This document shows positions 21,636 to 29,778 of a DNA stretch of 64,000 nucleotides, one piece after another. The DNA lies in contig JAIBEK010000014.1 of the NCBI GenBank assembly GCA_019459145.1, positions 1 to 64,000 on the forward strand, in the 5' to 3' direction. Both the position numbers and the translations under genes were made by a program. Below the pieces are notes generated by a model. The model was not told the origin of the DNA. It did no database searches and saw only the letters and a list, made by a program, of their open reading frames with translations. The DNA is from Arenimonas sp. (GTDB lineage Bacteria; Pseudomonadota; Alphaproteobacteria; Rhizobiales; Rhizobiaceae). The first letter of the stretch is position 1. Each line of letters begins with the position of its first letter.

Positions 21636-22271
21636 ATGCATGTCCGTGCCTACCTCCGCGCTAGTACCAAAGAACAGGACGCAAGCCGCGCCAAAGCCGA
21701 CCTCCAGAGGTTTGCCGAAGAGCGCGGACTGAAGATTGTCTCTTGGTATATCGAGAACGAGAGCGGCGCTTCCTTGGCCCGACCCGAGCTATTCCGGCTG
21801 CTGTCCGATTGCCACCCCGGGGACGTTCTGTTGTGTGAGCAGGTGGACCGCCTGAGCCGCCTGAACGCGGAGGACTGGTCGAAGCTCAAGGCCGAGATTG
21901 CCGCCAAGCGGGTTCGGGTGGTCGCTCTGGACCTGCCCACGTCCTACCAGTTGGCCAGCGTCGGGGACGATTTCAGCAGCCGGATGCTGGACGCGATCAA
22001 CGGCATGATGCTGGACATGTTGGCAGCCATCGCCCGGAAGGACTACGAGGACAGGCGGCGGCGACAGGCTCAGGGCATCGCCACAGCCAAGGCTGACGGG
22101 GTTTACAAGGGCAGGCCCGAGGATGCGCAACGGAATGCCGAGATTGTTCGGATGCTTCGCGAGGGCAAGAGCTGGAGCAGCATCATCGCCGCGACCCGTT
22201 GCTCTCGGTCAACGATCAGCCGACTGCTCCAGCGGGTGAAGGAGGAGCCGGAGGAGAGCCTTGCCGAATAG
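21636..22271 (+). CDS. serine recombinase (resolvase/invertase family)
   Basis: The 211-residue protein has the catalytic Ser10 (YLRASTKEQDASRA), the conserved EQVDRLSRL motif, and the R-R-R-R-Q helix of small serine recombinases. It ends in a helix-turn-helix (SWSSIIAATRCSRSTISRLL). It closely resembles resolvases of broad-host-range plasmids and phages in build. The region upstream has several GAAC/GTTC repeats that could be its binding sites. It is probably a second recombinase brought in with one part of the island. Confidence 0.92.
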   Translation: MHVRAYLRASTKEQDASRAKADLQRFAEERGLKIVSWYIENESGASLARPELFRLLSDCHPGDVLLCEQVDRLSRLNAEDWSKLKAEIAAKRVRVVALDLPTSYQLASVGDDFSSRMLDAINGMMLDMLAAIARKDYEDRRRRQAQGIATAKADGVYKGRPEDAQRNAEIVRMLREGKSWSSIIAATRCSRSTISRLLQRVKEEPEESLAE

Positions 22272-22472
22272 GCTCGCTTTCTTCCGCCCTCGGGGCCGAT
22301 TTCTCGCGTTTCGCGGTCGGCCGGTAGGGGCTGTAGCCAAAATCAAAGGATTGCGCTGAATGGTCTCTACGCGGGAATGAGGCGGTGTCGAATAGGGCCC
22401 ACATGAGCATTTATCAACAAAGTCGATTTGTCGTCCTGAGAGGCGGCTGTCGACAACCTGAAAGGCTCGAAC

Positions 22473-22796
22473 ATGACCAACACCGTTACCGCCCTCGCCA
22501 CCAAGGTCTTCGCTGAAGAGGGCTTCCGCTTCTTCCATGCCACGTACTTCGATGGCGATACCGGCTTCGTCGTAGGCAATGACATGCTGATCCTTGGGCT
22601 CGATCTTGAGGAGGTCCGGCAGTCGGCAGCAATGGCCGCTCCTTCGAGGGCCGGGGTGAAGTTCTATCTTGAGGAGGTCACAGCTGAGGACTTCGACGAC
22701 CGCTGCGCCATCTTCGCGGAAGAGGAACGGCCCCGCGCATTCATCGTGATGGCAGGGTTCGGCATCGACGGTGACGCAACCGAGCCCGCCCGCTGA
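22473..22796 (+). CDS. hypothetical protein, 107 residues
   Basis: No family recognised. It is an acidic, soluble, single-domain protein (FFHATYFDGDTGFVVGNDML, a hydrophobic middle, then VTAEDFDDRC). The ATG is preceded by GAAAGGCTCGAAC. The next gene has a similar phrase (ATYFDG here, VTYFDGG there), which hints that the two may share a short conserved segment. It is GC-rich and has normal codon use. Confidence 0.55.
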   Translation: MTNTVTALATKVFAEEGFRFFHATYFDGDTGFVVGNDMLILGLDLEEVRQSAAMAAPSRAGVKFYLEEVTAEDFDDRCAIFAEEERPRAFIVMAGFGIDGDATEPAR

Positions 22797-22878
22797 GGCC
22801 AGCTCACTCCTCACCACACCACCCGTCTGAAACGCTCGGCCTCGGTTCATCCCGGGGCCTTTCCTTTAGGAGATACGA

Positions 22879-23244
22879 ATGGAACCAACCGCCGCTCACA
22901 CGTCCGCAGACACCATCAGCCCGTCCGACCACTCGGCACCGGGGCCGACCCGCTACTTCGCCGTGACCTACTTCGACGGCGGCCAAGCCATGGACGACAG
23001 CGCCAACCGATCCTTCCGGGCGAAGAAGATGCAGAGAGCAAGGCGCATCGCCATGAGCTTCATGCCATGGAATGCCGACCGCATGGAGATTGTCGAGATC
23101 AACGGGCATGAGTTCGAACAGCACCGGGCGAAGCGAAAGGACGCCTTGGCCAGCCCGAGCCGGAACCGTGGCCAGCCCCCGACAAGACCTCCCGCATCGG
23201 AGCCCGGAAACGATAGGGACCACAATAGGTACGCCCCGGGTTAA
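22879..23244 (+). CDS. hypothetical protein, 121 residues
   Basis: No family recognised. A central segment looks structured (RYFAVTYFDGGQAMDDSANRSF, taken in parts, then RARRIAMSFMPWNADRMEIVEI). The first 24 and last 35 residues are low-complexity and rich in Pro, Ser and Arg. A good ribosome-binding site, TTTAGGAGATACGA, precedes the ATG. It follows the previous hypothetical gene by 82 bases on the same strand. Confidence 0.55.
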   Translation: MEPTAAHTSADTISPSDHSAPGPTRYFAVTYFDGGQAMDDSANRSFRAKKMQRARRIAMSFMPWNADRMEIVEINGHEFEQHRAKRKDALASPSRNRGQPPTRPPASEPGNDRDHNRYAPG

Positions 23245-23618
23245 ACACTATGGTTATAACCATGGTTAGGGCATGGGCCTGACCCGGTAGGGATGGACCC
23301 ATGGTTGAGCCATGGACTGGCTATGGCTGTCTGTGGTCCCCATGATGGTGAGGGATGATCATCATCATTCCCTCTTGTCCAAAGCAGGAGCCCAAGCCCA
23401 CCATGGTCAGCTCCCGAGCCTGAGCCTGTCAGGTGGAGCTTTGGTCTCCTCCCCTCGGGCTGCACCATGGCATCCACCCGGGAGCATCCAAGGAACGCCT
23501 AGGCCCATTACGGAAGCCCACAACAGCTCAGGAAATCACCTTGGGGTCCGATGGTCTCCTGCCCGGTGCTGATGAGGTCGACAAAGACCGATCGGCCCAA
23601 GTCAACCACAGCACACCA
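23245..23618. other. intergenic region rich in CCATGG/ATGG palindromes
   Basis: This 374-base gap lies between convergent genes. The first 120 bases contain many ATGG units and several CCATGG palindromes. One of them is the perfect 14-base dyad ATGGTTATAACCAT at 23250-23263. It has no open frame I would trust. It could hold protein-binding sites, or a recombination or replication site of the element. Confidence 0.55.
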
Positions 23619-23810
23619 TCAGCCTCGCCTCCAGACCTCGCCTTGCGAACCCTTGGCCTCTCGCTTCGCCAGTTCGTCCCGGGCTTCCTGCTCGGCAAGG
23701 GCGATCATATACACCAGCATGTCGGCTCTCTCGGTCTCGGCAAGCTGCCCCAGACGCCTCAGTTCCGTGGCGAGGGTCGCCAGCGCCGCCGTGTTTGTTT
23801 GTCCGGTCAT
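23619..23810 (-). CDS. small helical protein, 63 residues
   Basis: Starts at an ATG preceded by GAGAAGGCCAAGCA, a good ribosome-binding site. The protein is one long amphipathic helix pair (AALATLATELRRLGQLAETE, then DMLVYMIALAEQEARDELAK). No family recognised. The frame remains open far upstream, but that part is compositionally non-coding. Confidence 0.5.
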   Translation of the reverse strand: MTGQTNTAALATLATELRRLGQLAETERADMLVYMIALAEQEARDELAKREAKGSQGEVWRRG

Positions 23811-24394
23811 TGCTTGGCCTTCTCGTTTCCCTGTGGTTCGCGGCTCTCTGTCAGGGCCATCTCTATCAGATAGACGAGGAATGGCCGTGGCTGAGCCCGA
23901 GCAATGTCCAGCGCTGCACTCAAGAAACTTCCGACATGTCCCCCTTGGTCCATCGCAGCCTCCCCCGTTGAACCCCGACAGACATGCTCTCACAAATTGC
24001 AGACCGCCGCGAGCCCGGCTTGGCTCCACTGGCCGATTGACGGCTGGACCCGTGGCCTCAGCCACCCACAGCAGAACCCGAGGTCCAACCATGGCCGCCT
24101 CTCGCTGATCGAGCCCAGCCCAAGTCGCCCCGCTCGGCCATCCGCCAGGACGATCTTGGACAGGTATCGGCGGCTCTGGTGACGGTGGCGGCCTGACCTC
24201 CGCCCCGGATATTGGCCGCTGCGGTCTTCACCATAGACAGGCTCGGGCCGTCCCACGGCACCTGCCCCCACCTCACATCGCCACGCTCATAAATCGCGTT
24301 GACCGGATCGGAAAGAATGCCGGTTCCGCCGCGAAGGACGTGCGCCGCCTCCCGCTTCTCATCCCCCCACCAACAGGAAAGGTACCCTGACTTG
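23811..24394. other. 584-base region without a supported gene
   Basis: It lies between the divergent starts of two small genes. On the minus strand, around 24140-24394, one frame has fairly normal coding character (VNAIYERGDVRWGQVPWDGP). It has no start codon with a ribosome-binding site and runs into the opposite gene, so it is at most a gene remnant. Nothing else was recognised. Confidence 0.4.
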
Positions 24395-24811
24395 ATGACT
24401 TCGCTTCTGACCGCCTGCCATACAATCGAGCTGATCGGCTCCCACATCGCCCGACATGTCGAGAGCGGCTTGACTATTGACCTCACCTCCCGCCGGAACC
24501 GCAGCACGACCAAGGGCCCGATCTCTCCGCTCTGCCGGAAGATGCTGGAGGAAGGCCACAGCCCTGCCGACCGTGTCCACATCATCCGCAAGTCGCTGGA
24601 CCACGATGGTCATATCCCCGTCTTCAAGCGGGAGCGCTCGCTGAAGGCTTGGGCTGATGCGGACTGTGTCGAGAGCGAGACTAAGTCGGTCCGGTTCGTG
24701 AAATACTGCCCGTTTCCTGACACGGTCAAAGCCAATTACGCGCGTGGGGCAACCCGGGGCAGGGTAGCCGCATCCAAGGGCGAAAGCCCCTCTGTGGTAA
24801 GTCCGTGCTAG
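24395..24811 (+). CDS. hypothetical protein, 138 residues
   Basis: No family recognised. ATG 24395 follows AGGAAAGGTACCCTGACTTG. The middle (PLCRKMLEEGHSPADRVHII, then VFKRERSLKAWADADCVE) looks like a folded basic protein. It resembles small phage or island proteins that describe a per-position value with a conserved middle. The last 20 residues are low-complexity. I treat it as real because of the start site and codon pattern, with limited certainty. Confidence 0.5.
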   Translation: MTSLLTACHTIELIGSHIARHVESGLTIDLTSRRNRSTTKGPISPLCRKMLEEGHSPADRVHIIRKSLDHDGHIPVFKRERSLKAWADADCVESETKSVRFVKYCPFPDTVKANYARGATRGRVAASKGESPSVVSPC

Positions 24812-25001
24812 CACTCTGGTGACCCGTCCACCTGCCGCCGTGGCTCCCTTCCGAGGTTGAGCCATGGCAACGGCCCCGATCAGTCTGTTTTGGTCCCGCC
24901 CCTGCCCATCGGTGTGTCTGGCGAATGCCCGTTTTGGTCACACCTTTGGGTTGACACGGGTCCGGGCTTCTCGTTTCTTATCCGGACTGGGGGAAATACA
25001 C

Positions 25002-25487
25002 ATGGATATGAAACGCTTCGCACTGGTGGCCGTTGCTGCCGTAATGCTGTCTGCCTGTCAGACCCAATATCAAGAGATGGGCGCAACCGGCGGGGTGACC
25101 GCTGCTCCAATCACCAATGACACCTACCGCATCTCGTCCCGAGGCAACGGCTTCACCGATCCGACGACCATTCAGGACTACACGCTCTTGAAGGCTGCCG
25201 AGGTCACCTTGGCCGCCGGGGGCTCACACTTCCTTGTCGTGACGTCCAACGATGCCACAAGCCGATCCGTGGGTTCGACCCCGGGCACATTCCAAACGAA
25301 TGTCTACGGTAACACGGCTTTCACCACTTACAATCCGGGTGTGAATTACGACATCGTCAAGCCGGGGCAAGACCTTATCATACAGGTGTTGAAGCTCCCG
25401 AGCGGGGCGGCATCGCCTCCGGGCTCCTTTGATGCTCAGCAGGTCTACAACAACATCAATCCCCGGGTGATGAGGCCTAAGAAGTAG
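25002..25487 (+). CDS. CC0125/CC1285-type lipoprotein
   Basis: A 161-residue lipoprotein with a short signal peptide and lipobox (MKRFALVAVAAVMLSAC). It is followed by the family's characteristic segment around TYRISSRGNGFTDPTTIQDY and LLKAAEVTLAAGGSHFLVV. Proteins of this kind occur on alphaproteobacterial chromosomes and mobile elements; the role is unknown. The start at ATG 25002 is decided by the signal peptide and the upstream GGGGGAAA. The next gene on the same strand also encodes an exported protein. Confidence 0.8.
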   Translation: MDMKRFALVAVAAVMLSACQTQYQEMGATGGVTAAPITNDTYRISSRGNGFTDPTTIQDYTLLKAAEVTLAAGGSHFLVVTSNDATSRSVGSTPGTFQTNVYGNTAFTTYNPGVNYDIVKPGQDLIIQVLKLPSGAASPPGSFDAQQVYNNINPRVMRPKK

Positions 25488-25563
25488 GTCCCGAGCCGGG
25501 GCTGGCAGAAGGTTCGGATCAGTCGGTGTGGGCTGATGAGCTGGAAAGTCCAGAGTTACACCC

Positions 25564-26265
25564 ATGCGCAAGTTTGCGGTCTATATCGCACTCTTCCTCG
25601 CTGCCGTCGCGTTGTTTGGCCGCAAGCCCGATGCGCCGTCAACGGTTGCGCCAAGTCCACCTGCTCCCCCGGCTATCTCGTCTCCAGCCCAACCCCCAGT
25701 CACAGCCCCGGCTCCGGCTCCGGTGGAAACCCCGGGGATGGCCCTCGCACCGACCCCGGTCCAGACTGTCCCGGTGCCAACGCCAGACAATCCTCCCGCT
25801 GTCAGGATGTATGTGACAGGCAATGGCGTTGGTTTCCGCTCTGGTCCCAGCACTGCCGCCGCCATCATTGACCGCTTCGACAGGGGCCGCGAGGTTAGTG
25901 TCCTCCGGTCGGCTGAGGAATGGTCGCAGGTCAGAGACCAACTGTCCCAGCGAGAAGGATGGATGGCGACCCGCTTCCTGTCGTCAACGAAGCCAGGGGC
26001 AGAAGAGGCCAAGCCGAGTAAGCCCAAGCCAACAGAGGTCACACCTCTGCCAGCCCCTACGGTCTCCGATGCCGTGATTGTTCAGCGGATCATCGCCCAG
26101 TCGATTGCCAGCTATCCCGGGTCCTGCCCCTGTCCCTACAACACTGATCGAGGGGGCCGAAGATGCGGCAAGAGAAGTGCCTATTCAAAGCCCGGGGGCT
26201 ACGCGCCTATCTGCTTTGCGGGGGACGTGACCAAGTCAATGATTAAGGCGTTCAGAGGGCAGTGA
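25564..26265 (+). CDS. exported SH3-domain protein with Pro/Ala-rich linker
   Basis: The 233-residue protein has an N-terminal membrane or signal helix (FAVYIALFLAAVALFG) and a long Pro/Ala-rich spacer at about 25-78. A bacterial SH3 domain follows at about 80-140 (YVTGNGVGFRSGPSTAAAII, then EGWMATRFL). A conserved Cys-rich C-terminus around CPCPYNTDRGGRRCGKRSAY recurs in plasmid and phage proteins. It is probably periplasmic and associated with the cell wall. It follows the lipoprotein gene by 76 bases. Confidence 0.8.
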   Translation: MRKFAVYIALFLAAVALFGRKPDAPSTVAPSPPAPPAISSPAQPPVTAPAPAPVETPGMALAPTPVQTVPVPTPDNPPAVRMYVTGNGVGFRSGPSTAAAIIDRFDRGREVSVLRSAEEWSQVRDQLSQREGWMATRFLSSTKPGAEEAKPSKPKPTEVTPLPAPTVSDAVIVQRIIAQSIASYPGSCPCPYNTDRGGRRCGKRSAYSKPGGYAPICFAGDVTKSMIKAFRGQ

Positions 26266-26288
26266 ACGGCCATATGCTACTGCACCCG

Positions 26289-27206
26289 TTAGACAGCGTA
26301 CCCGGCTTGCCGCAACTCCAGCTTGATCTCGTCTTTCCAACTCCCGCCATCATCCATGGTGACGTACACAATCCCACTGATATCATTGGGCGTTTCAACC
26401 TGCCCTTTGACGATAGCGGCAACCCGTTCCCGACGGAGCTTTGCGATAAGGTAACCGTGCTCGAAGACCACATTCTGTCTTGCCCGGTAGCGTGAGATAA
26501 GGTCACCTCGGCGGCGGCCCTCGTCACACTCTGTATAAAGCACAATGCCGAAGCCGACATTTGTGTAGTGCTCGATTTTTTCGATGATTGTCATGCCGAG
26601 GCTAGCTTGCTGGTGGAGAATGATTGGCACGAGCCCAAGCTCCTCGATGAACTTTGCGGTATCTAGCTTCGCAAGCTCATCCTGTCCGTGCACAATGAAG
26701 ACCTCCCTAGGCACGGCCGTTCCCGATTTGGCGTCACTGGACACCTCGGGTTCTGGCAGAACAGGGCTACGCGCCTTGATCGCCGAGCTTACCTGTTCAG
26801 CGGTCAAGTAGCCCTTCTGGATCAGTATTTCCCACAGAGGTTGATCTTTGACGGCCCAGTGAGTGCGATACAGCTCCAGTTTTCCGAGGTCTATCTCTGA
26901 GCGCATGTTCTCTAGAGCCCCGCTTGGGAGAGCGGGAAGGTTCTCGTCAAATTCGAACTTGATTGCTATTCGGTCCTCCGACACCGTCACCTCATTGAGG
27001 TAACCAATTCGGGTGGCGACAACTTCGTGCTCGACTGCGAAGAGGCAGGGAAAGCTCTTGAGTTCAGCGACAGCAGCCTCTCCAAAGTCGCGATACCGTT
27101 CGCTTACCTGTTCGGCTGTGTACTCATTCGCAACTCGCGACCGTTCAATGCTCCACTCGGGGTTGTCCCATTCACTGTCAGTATAAGCAATCAGGAGGTT
27201 AAACAT
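26289..27206 (-). CDS. TIR-like (PF10137-type) protein with unknown N-terminal domain
   Basis: A 305-residue two-domain protein. Residues about 168-305 match the 'nucleotide-binding TIR-like' family: VFIVHGQDELAKLDTAKFIE, the Glu209-containing TIIEKIE, IVLYTECDEG, ARQNVVFEHGYLIAKL, VETPNDISGIVYV and LELRQAGY. In related systems this domain degrades NAD+ as an anti-phage effector. Residues 1-165 form a separate domain (LLIAYTDSEWD, FPCLFAVEHE, RTHWAVKD) that I cannot name and that may sense infection. It stands alone, convergent with the SH3-protein gene. A single-gene abortive-infection system is a reasonable inference. Confidence 0.85.
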   Translation of the reverse strand: MFNLLIAYTDSEWDNPEWSIERSRVANEYTAEQVSERYRDFGEAAVAELKSFPCLFAVEHEVVATRIGYLNEVTVSEDRIAIKFEFDENLPALPSGALENMRSEIDLGKLELYRTHWAVKDQPLWEILIQKGYLTAEQVSSAIKARSPVLPEPEVSSDAKSGTAVPREVFIVHGQDELAKLDTAKFIEELGLVPIILHQQASLGMTIIEKIEHYTNVGFGIVLYTECDEGRRRGDLISRYRARQNVVFEHGYLIAKLRRERVAAIVKGQVETPNDISGIVYVTMDDGGSWKDEIKLELRQAGYAV

Positions 27207-27319
27207 CGGGTCTCACAGCCTCTGGAGGTGCATCTACTTCGCATCTAATCATCTTGGTTTCGACACACAAGACGAGCGATCACAGCTCATGTTGTGCTTC
27301 TTGAACTTTAAAGTGCACC

Positions 27320-27767
27320 GTCATCAAGACCGCAGCACCGGCCACCGCCTCGACCCCGGCCAACGAGGTCTCGCTGTTCAAGTTCAAGGACGCCGACGTG
27401 CGTGTCGTGAAGATCGACGGGGAGCCGTGGTTCGTGGCGGCAGACACCTGCCGGGGCTTGGGTCTCGACCTGAGAAGCGGCACTGGTCCGCACCTGAATA
27501 AGTTGGGAAAGGTGAGCGCGGGATCGTCCCCCCAAATCTGCTCCGGGGGAAAGGTGGGAACCAAGCGTCTCTGATCACCGAGAGGGGCAGATCGCAACCC
27601 TTGGGCAGGTCAAGGGTGACCTCAAAACAAATGTCATAAGCGAGGGCGGCCTCTACAAACTGCTGCTCCGGTCGAACAAGCCCGAGGGCGAGGGGTTCCG
27701 TCGTTGGGTTGCCTCGGTCCTCCTCCCGCCAATCCGCAAGGTTGGGCCAGATCATGGGCTCCGATAA
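27320..27767 (+). pseudogene. degraded BRO-N family gene
   Basis: The frame beginning near 27320 encodes the start of a BRO-N domain (ANEVSLFKFKDADVRVVKI, then GEPWFVAADTCRGLGL) but has no start codon and ends at a TGA near 27570. The same protein continues in another frame (GGNQASLITE) and a third (VISEGGLYKLLLRSNKPEG, then WVASVLLPPIRK), ending at 27767. At least two frameshifts and the lost start make it a pseudogene. It is about 75-80% identical at DNA level over the first 80 bases to the copy at 29145. Confidence 0.8.
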
Positions 27768-27884
27768 GCTGGCAATTTAGGCGAGTAGTGCCCACAGCTC
27801 CGCATTGGCGACAGCAGTAAAGGCGAAAGCTATTCCCGAGACAGACCGGCGCGTGTAGTATTCAACCAAGAATGGAGGGCCGGA

Positions 27885-28601
27885 ATGATAACCTTGATGA
27901 CGGATGAGGATTACGACCACCTGCCTGAAGACCCAACAATGCGATTTGTTGCGCTCGAAGGTCTTTGCCGAAGAAATGTAACACAGATCCTTCATGATGC
28001 TGACGGTGACTATGTAGCGAGACTTGCAAAACAAGAGTACATGCGGACCGTAGCGTCAGCTGCTTCCACCCTTGAAATCGACGGTCCCCAGTACCCTACG
28101 AACCTCGGGGACCCAATCGAGGGCTTTGAGGTCTTTCTAGGCGAAGCCACCGCCACGGCAACCCGTCTCCGTCTTCAGAACACTACCCATAGAGCGGGCT
28201 CGGTACGCCTGTCGGAGAGGTCTCGCGGGAGGATCGAACTGCAACTACGTCGGCTCGAAGATTTAATTAACTCCTCCGACATGCCTGATGAGAGGCGCGT
28301 GAGGTTGCGCCGACGATTGGAGGAGTTTCGATCCGAATTAGACAGTCCCCGCCTTAACCTCGGAAGAGCAATGACAATTCTGGCGGCGTTGGGATTGGGT
28401 GTGACCACGGGCACAAGCTTTCTTGCCGATGCACCAGAAGCAATCGCTACAGTTGTTAGCATCATTGGAGCCGACAAAGAGGCCGAGGACCGTGAGCAGG
28501 TGCGGCTTGGCGCTCCACCAAAGATGAAAGCCCTACCCGCCCCTCCCAACGCAACGACGTCATGGGAGGATCAGGAACTGACAGACGACATACCGTTCTA
28601 G
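27885..28601 (+). CDS. hypothetical protein with SSB-like C-terminal tail
   Basis: A 238-residue protein; no named family is recognised. The middle is helical and highly charged (about 110-150), followed by a hydrophobic segment at about 161-195 that could be a membrane helix or buried helix pair. The last residues, WEDQELTDDIPF, match the acidic tip plus I-P-F by which single-stranded DNA-binding protein recruits its partners. GGAGGG lies 5 bases before the ATG. It is convergent with the small membrane protein gene. A role connected to DNA repair or replication proteins is a guess from the tail only. Confidence 0.7.
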   Translation: MITLMTDEDYDHLPEDPTMRFVALEGLCRRNVTQILHDADGDYVARLAKQEYMRTVASAASTLEIDGPQYPTNLGDPIEGFEVFLGEATATATRLRLQNTTHRAGSVRLSERSRGRIELQLRRLEDLINSSDMPDERRVRLRRRLEEFRSELDSPRLNLGRAMTILAALGLGVTTGTSFLADAPEAIATVVSIIGADKEAEDREQVRLGAPPKMKALPAPPNATTSWEDQELTDDIPF

Positions 28602-28647
28602 TTCTCACCCCCATGCCGCCCTAGCTTAGGCTGTGGACAGCAAGGGG

Positions 28648-28677
28648 AAGGGGACCGTTCCGAGCGCTTGTCCCCTT
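28648..28677. terminator. hairpin between convergent genes
   Basis: An 8-base-pair stem (AAGGGGAC with GTCCCCTT) and a 14-base loop lie 46 bases after the stop of the gene at 27885 and 14 bases beyond the stop of the opposite small gene. T-runs are short on both sides, so it is a weak or factor-assisted terminator. Confidence 0.5.
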
Positions 28678-28690
28678 ACAATGCCGTCGC

Positions 28691-28852
28691 TCAGTCTAGC
28701 GCGTACCGGGCACACATCCCAAAATCCGCAGCCCCGGCTTGGCAGGCAATCCTGGCCATCTCGCGGAGGTCCCCTGAAATCCGCCACTGCAATGCATTGA
28801 CCCCGAGGCTGACCGCGAGAGCAATCGCAAGGATCGTCACCTTGTCATTCAT
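28691..28852 (-). CDS. small membrane protein, 53 residues
   Basis: An N-terminal membrane helix (VTILAIALAVSLGVNAL) is followed by a short polar part with two cysteines (MARIACQAGAADFGMCARY). The ATG overlaps the TGA of the upstream lipoprotein gene by one base (TGATG), which implies coupled translation. Neither gene is recognised. The pair resembles small accessory envelope genes on phage-derived islands. Confidence 0.6.
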   Translation of the reverse strand: MNDKVTILAIALAVSLGVNALQWRISGDLREMARIACQAGAADFGMCARYALD

Positions 28853-29067
28853 CACGGAGCCACGCACTTGAAGTAGGCCATAAGGTCCCCGGCCTTGTCG
28901 AGTTGCGCTACCTTTCCATACTTGGCACAGTGCTTGTCGGCCTGTTGAGCCGTTGAGGTGATGTTAAGGTTGCCAACCATTGTGTAGGTGATCCCCGCCG
29001 AGTTCCCCGTGCCGGTCCCCGAGCAACCTGCGAGAGCGGCTAAGGCCGCGATATATAAAAAACGCAT
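28852..29067 (-). CDS. small lipoprotein, 71 residues
   Basis: Signal peptide with a clear lipobox (MRFLYIAALAALAGC) and a mature part of about 56 residues with two further cysteines. ATG 29067 follows AAAGGAATTTGG, so an upstream ATG in frame is not used. It is the first gene of a two-gene unit with the small membrane protein. Function unknown. Confidence 0.68.
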   Translation of the reverse strand: MRFLYIAALAALAGCSGTGTGNSAGITYTMVGNLNITSTAQQADKHCAKYGKVAQLDKAGDLMAYFKCVAP

Positions 29068-29144
29068 CCAAATTCCTTTCATGCACAATCACCGGTCAAT
29101 GATTGATTTGCCGACGCGCCGCAAGCCTCAAAACCCCGTCCTCC

Positions 29145-29687
29145 ATGACGAAGACCACCGCCAACGAGGTCTCGCTGTTCAAGTTCAAGGACGCCGAGGT
29201 GCGGGTCGTGAGGATCGACGGACAGCCGTGGTTCGCCGGGTCTGATGTCCTGACGTTCCTGCTTGGCAGGTCCCGAGGCAACGGCAGCGCATACCTGAAA
29301 CTTTCCGAGAGTGAGAAGACCAAAGTTGATCGGATCAACCTAGGTCTCGCCCCCGGCAAGTCCATGGTCCTGATCTCCGAGAGCGGCCTCTACAAGCTGG
29401 TGATGCGCTCCGACAAGCCCGAGGCCAAGGACTTCCAGAACTGGGTCACCCGGGTCGTCCTCCCGGCCATCCGCAAGGACGGCGGCTATATCCAAGGCGA
29501 GGAGCATGTGGTCTCCGGGGCCATGTCTATGGTTGTCGCCAAAGGTTGCACCGCTGCAAACACCGGGAAGACTGAGGCACACGAACTGTTACGGCATCGC
29601 CTGTGCTGCAAGGGGCTCAGCCGCTGCCCGGAAGCAAGGACCACTTGCACCCCTGCAATGGTTGCATCAATGCAATTAACTATCTGA
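29145..29687 (+). CDS. BRO-N domain protein with altered C-terminus
   Basis: The 180-residue protein has the BRO-N fold typical of phage antirepressors (ANEVSLFKFKDAEVRVVRI, GQPWFAGSDVLTFLLG, LISESGLYKLVMRSDKPEAK, WVTRVVLPAIRKDGGYI). After GEEHVVSGAMS the usual second domain is missing. It is replaced by about 50 residues of unlikely composition (KGCTAANTGKTEAHELL), suggesting truncation or fusion. No ribosome-binding site precedes the ATG. It may be a decaying gene like its copy at 27320. Confidence 0.7.
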   Translation: MTKTTANEVSLFKFKDAEVRVVRIDGQPWFAGSDVLTFLLGRSRGNGSAYLKLSESEKTKVDRINLGLAPGKSMVLISESGLYKLVMRSDKPEAKDFQNWVTRVVLPAIRKDGGYIQGEEHVVSGAMSMVVAKGCTAANTGKTEAHELLRHRLCCKGLSRCPEARTTCTPAMVASMQLTI

Positions 29688-29778
29688 TTTTACGTTATAT
29701 TTTCCGTTGACGTGAGCATCTTTGGCCCACTAGAGGGGAGCTGTCTCAGCAAGAGACTGATTTGCAGAGGAACCCTAG

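Noticed and set aside
24092..24394. Minus-strand gene candidate (segment with VNAIYERGDVRWGQVPWDGP)
   Set aside because: Composition is partly coding-like, but there is no start codon with a ribosome-binding site and the frame runs through the opposite gene.
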